A DNA stretch of 64,000 nt from Alphaproteobacteria bacterium (GTDB taxonomy: Bacteria > Pseudomonadota > Alphaproteobacteria > SMXP01), in contig JANQPV010000013.1 of assembly GCA_028285305.1 (NCBI GenBank), forward strand, positions 147,670 to 211,669, written 5' to 3'. Both the position numbers and the translations under genes were made by a program. The notes beneath the pieces are model-generated. The model was not told the origin of the DNA and did no database searches. It saw only the letters and a program-made list of their open reading frames with translations. Shown in pieces: positions 1 to 7,525 of this stretch; the first letter of the stretch is position 1, and the number at the start of each line of letters is the position of its first letter.

Positions 1-204
1 CCAGAGATTGGATTTGCTGCATTGGACATATTCGTCTGCGGAAATTGTGACGCAAACTGTGCGATCGAACCAGTTGTCAGAATATTTGAGCCAATTCAAA
101 CTCAGATCAACGAAATGGGCCGCGGACAACTCTTTAAGCAGGCCTAACCGCATGCACAAGGAGTACAATTACCAAATTGAGCTCGCAACTTCTAATCCAG
201 AATC

Positions 205-246
205 GACATAATATGTCTTGACATATTATGTCCAATCCCATATATG
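205..246 (+). promoter_or_regulatory. sigma70-type promoter with tandem palindromic operator
   Basis: Two copies of GACATA-N-TATGTC lie at 205-217 and 220-232, separated by TT. Each copy is a palindrome and the two together form a perfect 13-bp inverted repeat. The second copy contains TTGACA (218-223), a consensus -35 box. After 17 bp comes TATATG (241-246), a good -10 box. The predicted start near 253 leaves a very short leader with the GAGGAG ribosome site at 254-259. A repressor on the palindromes would cover the -35 box. The probable ribbon-helix-helix protein at 2105-2425 is an obvious candidate, by inference only. Confidence 0.75.
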
Positions 247-265
247 CAAGCATGAGGAGATGCTT

Positions 266-682
266 ATGACAGACCTAAACTCATTGGCGGAAGAGTTGGC
301 CGAAAAGGGTCGAGATTTACAGCAAGGAACAAATTTCGAAGTCACGCCCATACCGGGCGACGTGGCGGTGTTCCAAATCCTTGTTGAGGACCAAGAGGAA
401 TTGCCACTGTTTCTGTCGGGTTCCGATGGTCAAATTCTTTGTATTGCATACCTTTTTCGTAAGCATGAAGTCGCGCCGGACAGCAGGGATGAAATGAATG
501 AAGTAATGCTGGCAGCCAACGTATCAATGCCATTGTCGTCCTTTGCGCTCATTGATGATCAATATGTCGTTTTTGGTGCCTTATCGGCAAAAGCGAGTAT
601 CGAAGACGTCCTTCACGAGATTGAAGTTCTGTCATCGAACGCCATCGAGGCTATTGATGTGTTGGCGGATTACCTACTCTAA
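266..682 (+). CDS. yjfI: YjfI-like DUF2170 protein
   Basis: A 138-residue soluble acidic protein, first gene of the PspA-like operon. The ATG at 266 is chosen over the upstream in-frame start at 218 because GAGGAG (254-259) sits six bases before it and the promoter -10 box lies at 241-246. There is no signal peptide or membrane segment. Sequence and position before a PspA homologue match the DUF2170 family, typified by E. coli YjfI in yjfIJKL. The biochemical role of this family is not established. Its constant company with PspA/IM30 and DUF350 suggests a cytoplasmic part of a membrane-stress system. Confidence 0.8.
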   Translation: MTDLNSLAEELAEKGRDLQQGTNFEVTPIPGDVAVFQILVEDQEELPLFLSGSDGQILCIAYLFRKHEVAPDSRDEMNEVMLAANVSMPLSSFALIDDQYVVFGALSAKASIEDVLHEIEVLSSNAIEAIDVLADYLL

Positions 683-696
683 GAAGGAATGTTATC

Positions 697-1389
697 GTGT
701 CTATTTTGAGGAAAATTGTCACTGCTATTCGAGGGGGTGCGCGCGAAGTCGGCGAGGCCATCGTTGATCAGAACAGCGTACGGATATTTGAGCAAGAGAT
801 AAAGGACGCGCAAAATCAGCTTGATAAGGCGAAGATGGACCTTACCGAAGTAATGGCGAAAGAAATGCAGGCAAGCCGAAAGATCGAAGGTTTGCAAGAG
901 GACATCGTTAAACACGAAGGCTATGCTTCACAAGCTCTCGACAAGCAGGACGAAGCATTGGCGTTGGAAGTTGCCCAGAAGATAGCAGATCTGCAAGGCG
1001 AGCTTGAAATCCAAAAGAAAGCGCAACAGAGTTTTTCCGCTCACGCAGAACGGTTGAAAGCAATGATAAAAAAAACGACCAAAGCCGTCACTGACTTGGA
1101 ACGCGAATTGGTCATGGTAAAGACGACAGAAAGCGTTCAGAAGGCGACGACAGCTATCACTAACAATTATGCATCAGGTAGCTCTCGGTTACTGACGGCA
1201 AAGGAGTCGCTCGATCGAATTAAGGAAAGACAAACTCACTTGGAAGACCGTTTAGCGGCTGGTGAAGTATTGGAAGGAGAATTTAGCGGTCAAGATTTAG
1301 ACCAGAAATTGAAGGACGCCGGTATCGTCGAAGATGATAACAAAGCTAAAGACATTCTAGAGAAACTGAAGGCTGAAAAGGCTAACTAA
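697..1389 (+). CDS. yjfJ: PspA/IM30 family protein (YjfJ-like)
   Basis: A 230-residue, highly charged, almost entirely helical protein with long coiled-coil stretches (about residues 25-140 and 165-220), as expected of ESCRT-III-like PspA/IM30/Vipp1 proteins. These bind and stabilise the cytoplasmic face of membranes. It starts at GTG 697, after AAGAAGG at 681-687, 14 bases behind the DUF2170 gene. The next gene begins one base after its stop, so translation is probably coupled. Its neighbours DUF2170, DUF2491 and DUF350 place it with the YjfJ branch rather than the classical pspABC system. No PspF, PspB or PspC is visible nearby. Confidence 0.9.
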   Translation: MSILRKIVTAIRGGAREVGEAIVDQNSVRIFEQEIKDAQNQLDKAKMDLTEVMAKEMQASRKIEGLQEDIVKHEGYASQALDKQDEALALEVAQKIADLQGELEIQKKAQQSFSAHAERLKAMIKKTTKAVTDLERELVMVKTTESVQKATTAITNNYASGSSRLLTAKESLDRIKERQTHLEDRLAAGEVLEGEFSGQDLDQKLKDAGIVEDDNKAKDILEKLKAEKAN

Positions 1390-1390
1390 A

Positions 1391-2035
1391 ATGATGCGAT
1401 TCATCAGAAGCCTTTTGGGATTGAACAATTCGAATTCAACGGCCCGTTCATTGTCACACCCGAGAGATTTGAGAGCGGGGGATTTCATTAAGTTCGGTTA
1501 TCTTCCGCAACCGGATATAAGCGCAGGAACGTTCGAGGTCGCTCAAGTTAACACTTATATGTACGGAGAAATGTGCTATCCGGAACTTGTCCTTAAGGAT
1601 GGCACTGGCCAAATCGTCTTTATGATGGTCGACGAGGAGGACGGTGAGGAGTACATAGCCTTGAGCAAAAAAGTCCAAAAAGCGGATATGAATGAAATCA
1701 TCAGTGCAACTGACATGCGTCAAGTGCTTGAGGAGAGTCGGGGCACAACATTCGAAAACAACAGCAAGCCCGAACACCTGTCAGAATGGCTTGTTGGCAA
1801 ATACACAAAGACGGATCATGAACTCAAGGGCACTTATGTCCGCGGAGATGTAAGATACCTATCCAATGAACAAATCGCGAAAAATGAACCGTTCACGTCC
1901 TACATATTGGAAGATAGCGACGGTGAATATGCATTGGAGATTGAAGCTTACGATAGCGGCGAGATAGAATTATGTGCGACGGTTTATCATGACATCAGTG
2001 ATATTGATGAAATGTGGCCTTCTTCCAACGCTTAG
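1391..2035 (+). CDS. yjfK: YjfK-like DUF2491 protein
   Basis: A 214-residue acidic soluble protein. ATG 1391 follows the PspA stop by one base. A short basic N-terminus (about residues 1-25) is followed by beta-rich segments such as RAGDFIKFG and YPELVLKDGTGQIVF (about residues 28-85), then a second similar half (about 130-205). This pattern and the gene order match DUF2491, E. coli YjfK. No catalytic motif is recognisable and the molecular function is unknown. Association with PspA and DUF350 suggests a role in the same membrane-associated complex or response. Confidence 0.75.
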   Translation: MMRFIRSLLGLNNSNSTARSLSHPRDLRAGDFIKFGYLPQPDISAGTFEVAQVNTYMYGEMCYPELVLKDGTGQIVFMMVDEEDGEEYIALSKKVQKADMNEIISATDMRQVLEESRGTTFENNSKPEHLSEWLVGKYTKTDHELKGTYVRGDVRYLSNEQIAKNEPFTSYILEDSDGEYALEIEAYDSGEIELCATVYHDISDIDEMWPSSNA

Positions 2036-2104
2036 AGGATCGGCTTAGGTATATTGAGGGTACTGCTCCAAGTTCTCTGTATACGACACACCGGTTAGTT
2101 GCGC

Positions 2105-2425
2105 ATGGCACAATCTACCAAGCTGAGTGACGGCAAGGAAATCGCCAAGGCCACGCAAATTGCGTTCGAGTTGGAGCAACGTATAGCGAAGCGCATTCAT
2201 GAGCTGGCCGCACAAAACGGGCTTACCCCTTCAAGTCAAATTCGTAAAATAATTGGCCTGTCCTACGCACCGCCGAAAAGACCCCGTCTGACGATTTCTC
2301 TTTCACAGGAAAACTATAAAGAGTTGGGAAAGCGTTATGATATTGATCCGCAGGACACAATCGGCATCAAGCGTGAGATTATGAACCAGCTGATCGAATA
2401 TTTCGACGATGAGAAAGATACGTAA
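2105..2425 (+). CDS. probable tandem ribbon-helix-helix DNA-binding protein
   Basis: A 106-residue protein with two similar halves. Residues about 14-48 read as helix-turn-helix with a TPSSQIRKII core. Residues about 58-100 show a short basic strand (RPRLTISLS) followed by two amphipathic helices, the strand-helix-helix order of ribbon-helix-helix repressors. ATG 2105 is preferred to TTG 2099, although neither has a strong ribosome site. It lies inside the PspA-like operon, 69 bases after DUF2491 and 12 before the DUF350 gene. Ribbon-helix-helix proteins usually bind closely spaced repeats, so the tandem palindrome at 205-232 is a plausible target. The fold and the autoregulation are both inferences. 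Confidence 0.55.
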   Translation: MAQSTKLSDGKEIAKATQIAFELEQRIAKRIHELAAQNGLTPSSQIRKIIGLSYAPPKRPRLTISLSQENYKELGKRYDIDPQDTIGIKREIMNQLIEYFDDEKDT

Positions 2426-2437
2426 CCGGAGTCAAAA

Positions 2438-3268
2438 ATGGTCGAAGCCTATCTCAAACCATTGGCCTTCTTGGTTGTCTATTTTCTATTGTTTTTCGTG
2501 GCCAAGTGGCTGAAAGAGATACTTACGCCATATCTGCTTGATGCGGAGCTTTCAGAAAGGGACAATCCGGCGATTGCTCTTGTCCTATGTGGGTACTATT
2601 TCGGAGTAGTTGCTATCTTTGTTGGATCGCTTCAAGGGCCGTCGCAGTCTTTGATCTACGACCTCGCAAATGTATTATTGTACGGCCTATTAGGATTGGC
2701 GTTCTTAAGTACGTCTCGCATTGTTAACGACCAAATAATCTTCGGCAAGTTTAGCAATGCCGCCGAACTGGTAGAGAAGCAAAACCTGGCGGTTGGAGCG
2801 GTCCAATTTGGCACATACACCGCCACCGGACTTATAGCAGCAGGGTCAATTACAGGGACCGGTTCAGTGTGGACTGCTGTCGTGTTTTTTGTTTTGGGAC
2901 AGCTTTCATTGTTTGTCTTTAGTCGAATTTATAATCTCTTCTCTTCCTACAACGTACACGATGAATTAGAAAACCAAAACTTCGCCGTTGGGATTGCAAA
3001 AGGCGGTTCACTGATCGCGTTAGGTGTTATAATTTTCAACGGAGTATCAGGAGATTTCGTCAATTGGCGCGAAAGCCTGATTAGCTTTGCGATTGTAAAT
3101 GCAATCGGGTTTGCTTTTTTGCCGGTTTTGCGGCTGTCCTTGGATCGCTTGGTCATTCCGAAAGTTTCCCTCAGCCGTGAAATCGTCAGAGACAAAAACG
3201 TAGGCATTGGTCTGCTTGAGGCTACCATCGCGATTAGTTTTGCGATGGTGCTAAACGTATTGCTTTAG
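2438..3268 (+). CDS. yjfL: duplicated DUF350 membrane protein (YjfL-like)
   Basis: A 276-residue inner-membrane protein with about eight hydrophobic segments (near residues 5-25, 45-68, 75-95, 118-140, 145-170, 183-205, 215-235 and 255-276). It is built as two similar halves, the usual double DUF350 layout. The phrases NLAVGAVQFG and NFAVGIAKGG occur at equivalent places, each followed by a glycine-rich helix. E. coli YjfL carries a single DUF350 unit. The function of DUF350 is unproven, though it recurs beside PspA proteins and polyamine enzymes. ATG 2438 lies 12 bases behind the preceding gene. Confidence 0.8.
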   Translation: MVEAYLKPLAFLVVYFLLFFVAKWLKEILTPYLLDAELSERDNPAIALVLCGYYFGVVAIFVGSLQGPSQSLIYDLANVLLYGLLGLAFLSTSRIVNDQIIFGKFSNAAELVEKQNLAVGAVQFGTYTATGLIAAGSITGTGSVWTAVVFFVLGQLSLFVFSRIYNLFSSYNVHDELENQNFAVGIAKGGSLIALGVIIFNGVSGDFVNWRESLISFAIVNAIGFAFLPVLRLSLDRLVIPKVSLSREIVRDKNVGIGLLEATIAISFAMVLNVLL

Positions 3269-3276
3269 GTGCAAGC

Positions 3277-3894
3277 GTGGCTTACAGATTTTCCGAACGG
3301 CATCTTCAAGATCGCTCGAACAAGCCAAAAGACGGACAAGTCGATCTCTTTAAATTAGCAATCATCTTCGCTTTCTTCGGTGTGCTGAGCTTGATCACCG
3401 CCGCCCATTTTCGAGGCAAAGGAGACGAGGTGGTCAAACTATCGGGCGCTCCGGAAGATACAATCATACAGCAGCCCGCCACACCATTTCTTGTGAAACG
3501 CAACAATGAAGTGTTTGACATCAGCGTTCGCGCCAACCTTCCACTGCAAAGCTGGTCGTTTATTGAAGGGCAAATTCTTGATGCAAACCAAGAATACCTG
3601 TTCTCTTTCGGCAAAGAACTCTGGTTTGAAGAAGGCCGGGACAGCCAGGGCTATTACTGGAAACAAAAGGATACACAATACAGTCTTGATATTACGCTGC
3701 CTCAAACAGGTCTCCACCACGTTCAATTTTTGATTGACTCTGAGCAAGCCCCGTCGAACGTTCGAATAGAAATGTACCGGCAGACGGGAAGCTCGATTCC
3801 CCACTTCTGGTTTGGCGTCATTTGCTTAGTCATAGCCATTTGCCTGAATGAACAAAAGAACTGGACCATATCAAATTTGATCAGTGACCTATGA
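3277..3894 (+). CDS. unrecognised membrane protein with extracytoplasmic beta-rich domain
   Basis: A 205-residue protein starting at GTG 3277, eight bases after the DUF350 gene. A basic N-terminus of about 25 residues precedes a membrane helix (about 26-44). Then comes a region of about 130 residues rich in alternating hydrophobic, aromatic and charged residues (ELWFEEG, YYWKQK), which looks like a beta-sandwich. A second membrane helix follows near 178-195. The likely topology places the beta domain in the periplasm. I do not recognise the family with certainty. Its position between DUF350 and the spermidine-synthase-like gene suggests a structural or sensory part of the same system. It overlaps the next gene by ATGA. 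Confidence 0.6.
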   Translation: MAYRFSERHLQDRSNKPKDGQVDLFKLAIIFAFFGVLSLITAAHFRGKGDEVVKLSGAPEDTIIQQPATPFLVKRNNEVFDISVRANLPLQSWSFIEGQILDANQEYLFSFGKELWFEEGRDSQGYYWKQKDTQYSLDITLPQTGLHHVQFLIDSEQAPSNVRIEMYRQTGSSIPHFWFGVICLVIAICLNEQKNWTISNLISDL

Positions 3895-4127
3895 TGAGCA
3901 ATCATACAAAAGCGGCTCTCGCTGCTATCATCAGTCTAGCTGCAATTTATTTTCTGCTTCTGCCACTCGGTAGCAATGGCTACGGATATGCAGGATACTA
4001 TGGCTACCACCGGGGCCCGTCGTTCCTCTATTCCGGAAGCGCCACAACGTATCATGAAAGAGGCGTGCGCGACGGCAGTATCGGTGGCCCGGATTTTCGT
4101 GGTGGCGGTCCCGGCAGCGGAAAATAA
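3891..4127 (+). CDS. small exported Gly/Tyr-rich protein
   Basis: A 78-residue protein whose ATG overlaps the preceding stop codon (ATGA at 3891-3894), a sign of translational coupling. Residues about 7-27 form one hydrophobic helix, either a signal peptide or an anchor. The remainder is low complexity, rich in Gly, Tyr, Ser and Arg, with a GYGYAGYYGYH stretch and a Gly-rich tail. There is no clear cleavage site and no cysteine. I cannot assign a family. Its conserved-looking place just before the spermidine-synthase-like gene makes chance translation unlikely. Confidence 0.6.
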   Translation: MMSNHTKAALAAIISLAAIYFLLLPLGSNGYGYAGYYGYHRGPSFLYSGSATTYHERGVRDGSIGGPDFRGGGPGSGK

Positions 4128-4144
4128 GAAGCGGAATGTGAAAC

Positions 4145-5683
4145 ATGGATCCGGCGTTTCCTCAATCGCAAAAACGTCTTTATACGTTAATCTATACAGC
4201 GTTCATTGCGGGATTGTGCTCGATTGTCTATGAACTGCTGATTGCCACGACAATTTCTTACTTCCTAGGGGATAGTGTTAAGTACTTTTCGATTACCATC
4301 GGCCTATATATGGCGGCGATGGGGGCCGGATCCTATTTGTCGAAATACATAGACGGCAATCTGCTGCAGAAATTCGTTGTCGTCGAGCTCCTGCTCGGAT
4401 TCTTAGGTGGAGCCAGCGTGCCTACCTTGTATCTGGCATATGCGTATACAGAAAGTCTTATCCCAATCTATATCTTTCTAACCTGTGCGGTTGGATTTCT
4501 CATCGGGCTTGAAATCCCGTTTCTTGCCCGGCTAATGGAAGACTATAACAAGCTCAAGTTCAATATCGCCAACATACTGTCGTTTGATTATTTGGGCGCC
4601 TTAGTTGCAACTCTGTCGTTTCCATTTTTGCTTTTGCCCTACATTGGCGTTTACAAATCATCTTTGCTGTTTGGTTTGATCAACCTATCCCTCGGCTTCA
4701 TTGTCCTGTTGGTATTCAGAGACGAGATCGGACAACAATACCGTCAAATGCGGAATATCAACATTGTGCTTGCCATGTCCACGGCTAGCCTGATCGGCTT
4801 TTCTGGTTTCTTCCTACAAAACTGGAATCAAGCACTCTATGAGGATCGAATAGTTCACTCAGAACAAACTCCCTATCAAAAAATTGTCCTTACCAAACAT
4901 AGAAATGATGTTCGTTTGTTTCTCGATGGGAACTTACAATTTTCATCCGTAGACGAATATAGATATCATGAGGCGCTCATTCACGTTCCAATGTCTTTGT
5001 CAACACATCCAATACGTCGCGTTTTGCTGTTGGGTGCAGGGGACGGATTGGCCGTGCGAGAATTACTTAAGCACAAAGCAATCCAAGAGATTGTCCTTGT
5101 GGATTTGGACCAGGCGTTGGTCCAATTAGCTAAAAGCAACCCGCACTTGGTCAAGCTCAATGAGCGAAGCCTGTTTTCTCCGATAGTCCACATTGAGATC
5201 GGAGATGCATTTTCATATCTGCAATCAAATCAACGCCCCTTTGATTTGATTGTGAGCGATTTGCCAGACCCCAACAATGCGTCCCTTGCTAGGCTGTACA
5301 GCAAACAGTTCTTCCAACTGACTCAACGAAACTTGTCGCCAGCAGGTCTTTTTGTGAGTCAGGCAACGAGCCCTTACTTTGCAAAAGAGGCCTTTTGGAG
5401 CATTTCCAAGACGGTCCGGGAGAGCGGCTTTCAGTTTACCCATCCTTATCAAGCTTCCGTCCCGTCATTTGGCAACTGGGGCTTTGTACTAGCGTCGCGC
5501 GAGTCTATCGATATTGCAGAGGCAGACTTAGAGATTGATACACGGTACTTGGAAGCGGATATCATTCCGCATCTGTTTAACCTTGAGAAGGACGTCATAA
5601 CCTCGGATGTCGAGGTCAATACTCTAGACCGTCCGATTCTGCTGAGTTACTACCTTGACGGATGGCGAAACTTCGCTCGTTAG
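4145..5683 (+). CDS. membrane-anchored spermidine-synthase-like aminopropyltransferase
   Basis: A 512-residue protein. The N-terminal half (about residues 10-225) holds seven or so hydrophobic helices. The C-terminal half is a Rossmann methyltransferase-like domain with a SAM/decarboxylated-SAM loop GAGDG (about 296-300), the acidic strand end IVLVDLD (about 316-322) and the catalytic segment SDLPDP (about 370-376), which corresponds to the D-x-x-D-P of spermidine synthases. This agrees with membrane-fused SpeE-like enzymes, which transfer an aminopropyl group to an amine. The acceptor here is unknown. It is the last gene of the PspA-like operon. In E. coli the equivalent place is taken by YjfC, a glutathionylspermidine-synthase-like protein, so both variants end in a polyamine-type enzyme. 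Confidence 0.85.
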   Translation: MDPAFPQSQKRLYTLIYTAFIAGLCSIVYELLIATTISYFLGDSVKYFSITIGLYMAAMGAGSYLSKYIDGNLLQKFVVVELLLGFLGGASVPTLYLAYAYTESLIPIYIFLTCAVGFLIGLEIPFLARLMEDYNKLKFNIANILSFDYLGALVATLSFPFLLLPYIGVYKSSLLFGLINLSLGFIVLLVFRDEIGQQYRQMRNINIVLAMSTASLIGFSGFFLQNWNQALYEDRIVHSEQTPYQKIVLTKHRNDVRLFLDGNLQFSSVDEYRYHEALIHVPMSLSTHPIRRVLLLGAGDGLAVRELLKHKAIQEIVLVDLDQALVQLAKSNPHLVKLNERSLFSPIVHIEIGDAFSYLQSNQRPFDLIVSDLPDPNNASLARLYSKQFFQLTQRNLSPAGLFVSQATSPYFAKEAFWSISKTVRESGFQFTHPYQASVPSFGNWGFVLASRESIDIAEADLEIDTRYLEADIIPHLFNLEKDVITSDVEVNTLDRPILLSYYLDGWRNFAR

Positions 5684-5787
5684 CCATTCCTAGAAGAACG
5701 CCCGGTATCGTTCAAACTCGGCACTTTTTCTGTACCCAGAATGAGATCAAATTGGCACTCTCCTCGGTCCTTGCCAACAAGCAGAGT

Positions 5788-7374
5788 CTACCGTCCCCGC
5801 CGCCAGGCGCCAAAATAGAGCGAAGCCGCATTCACCCCGCCATAGATCGCCATGCCGAGGCCAAGACAGGCATAGATGAACCACAAGCCTTGATCGTAGT
5901 AGGTGACCGCTACGTAGGCGGCTCCCACGGAAACCACAAAGCGTACCACCGTCCCGACCACCGGCCAAAAGACCGTACCGGCACCTTGAGACGCGAAAAA
6001 CAGGGACAAGCCGATGCCCTGCAAAAAGAAGAGGGGACCGACGATGCGCAGATAGAGTTCGCCGGACTGATACGCCACCGGATCATCTGTGAAGAGGTTG
6101 ATCCAGACGCCGGGAAAGAGTGCGAGCAAAAGTCCAGCGATACCGGTCAGACCACCCGCGCACGCGGCTCCGACCCAACCGATATGCTCAGCCCGCTTAA
6201 TGTTCCCGGCACCGATATTGATCCCCACCATAGACGTCATGGCTGTGCCAAACGCAAACGCCAAGGGTACAACGAGGAACTCAATGCGCGCGACGATTCC
6301 ATACCCGGCGAGCGCTTCGACGCCAAAACCACTGATAAGGCCGTTGATGATGGAAATGGTCGCAACCGTAATAAGGGGCGCCACGGAAGCCAGCGCGCCG
6401 ATCCTGAATATGTCCTTAAAGAGGGGCCATTCAAAGTGAATCTCTTTCGTATTGAGTTTAAGGTCGGCATGCCCGCTTAAGAGGTGTATCGCGAGAATGG
6501 CGACATTCACAAACGCCACGGCAAGGACCGCGACGGCCGCCCCTTCAATGCCCATTTGCGGCGCGCCGAACCAGCCTAAAATCAGAGTGCCGGACAATGG
6601 GATTTGGATGGCCGCCCCACCTACCATGAGCGCGGCTGGAAACCGCATATTGCCCATCCCCCGGTAGACCGCACTGAGCATAGCGGCGGCCCACAATACA
6701 ATGGCCGCGGGAAAGACAATACCCGCATAGGCGGCGGCATTTTTTGTTGTTTCCGGATCGACGCCGAAACTCGCCAGTACCGTTCCGCCGAGCAGAAGAT
6801 AGAGCAGCGTAAAAGTCAGGCCACCGATGAAAGCGATGGCCAGCGCGTGCCAGATCAAGAGTTCAGCCCGGGGTAGGTCCCCTGAGCCGACGGCGCGCGC
6901 AATGGCGCTTGAAACAGCTCCGCCCAGTGCGCCGTTGGCGAGCATCTGCATAAGCATCAGTAAGGGAAACATGAGTGCCAGGGCGGCAAGAGGGGCGGTT
7001 CCGAGCCTACCGATAAAGGCGATCTCGGTCATCCCCACGCTGGCTTGCACAACAAATGCGATAGCGTTGGGGCTCGCCATACGCACCAGCAAGGGAAGCG
7101 CGGGCGCCTCCAAAACCTCTTGTGTGATTGTTGAGCGCGCAGGGGCCTGAGGTGCGGACACCGCCGAGTCCGTATTGGTTTGCTTTATCGCCGGCGCTTG
7201 GACGGGCGTTTTGACAGGCACAAAAGAGCTCCCCGGTGAATCGGCGCACAATGGCGCGGTGGAGACATGGCCGTCAATAGGAGGGACGCGTGTGGGGAGC
7301 TGGGTTGCACCCAGGGGCTTAGAGCACAAGGCCCCTTTAGGTTGTGCTCCGTCCGACAAATCTACATATGACAT
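5788..7374 (-). CDS. MATE family efflux transporter
   Basis: A protein of 528 residues from ATG 7374 (GTG 7380 is also possible). The core from about residue 85 has twelve or so hydrophobic helices and the MATE pattern, including AFIGRLGTAPLAALAL near the first helices and a related arrangement in the second half. It is probably an H+ or Na+-driven exporter of organic cations or other small molecules. The first 85 residues are Pro/Ala/Thr-rich and have no membrane helix. This is unusual for the family and no good ribosome site precedes either start, so the true start may lie downstream. It is the last gene of a minus-strand run behind the flavin monooxygenase. Confidence 0.85.
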   Translation of the reverse strand: MSYVDLSDGAQPKGALCSKPLGATQLPTRVPPIDGHVSTAPLCADSPGSSFVPVKTPVQAPAIKQTNTDSAVSAPQAPARSTITQEVLEAPALPLLVRMASPNAIAFVVQASVGMTEIAFIGRLGTAPLAALALMFPLLMLMQMLANGALGGAVSSAIARAVGSGDLPRAELLIWHALAIAFIGGLTFTLLYLLLGGTVLASFGVDPETTKNAAAYAGIVFPAAIVLWAAAMLSAVYRGMGNMRFPAALMVGGAAIQIPLSGTLILGWFGAPQMGIEGAAVAVLAVAFVNVAILAIHLLSGHADLKLNTKEIHFEWPLFKDIFRIGALASVAPLITVATISIINGLISGFGVEALAGYGIVARIEFLVVPLAFAFGTAMTSMVGINIGAGNIKRAEHIGWVGAACAGGLTGIAGLLLALFPGVWINLFTDDPVAYQSGELYLRIVGPLFFLQGIGLSLFFASQGAGTVFWPVVGTVVRFVVSVGAAYVAVTYYDQGLWFIYACLGLGMAIYGGVNAASLYFGAWRRGR

Positions 7375-7525
7375 GTTCACATCTGTTATGCCGGCAAGCT
7401 TGGTTTTGAACGCTGAAGAATGAAGGGGATGGTTTGAACATTACCGACGCCTGTAAGCTCTATGCATCCTATCGAACGGCAGCGGTCCGTTCCTATATGC
7501 GCTCACGATTTTCGTCGGTGTGCCC

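Noticed and set aside
8..211. 67-codon plus-strand frame at the left edge
   Set aside because: No ribosome site and no protein-like pattern; it ends just before the promoter. It is probably non-coding or the residue of something outside the window.
5662..6480. Long plus-strand frame (272 codons)
   Set aside because: It lies antisense to the MATE gene, whose helices and motifs are clear; the composition is that of a shadow frame.
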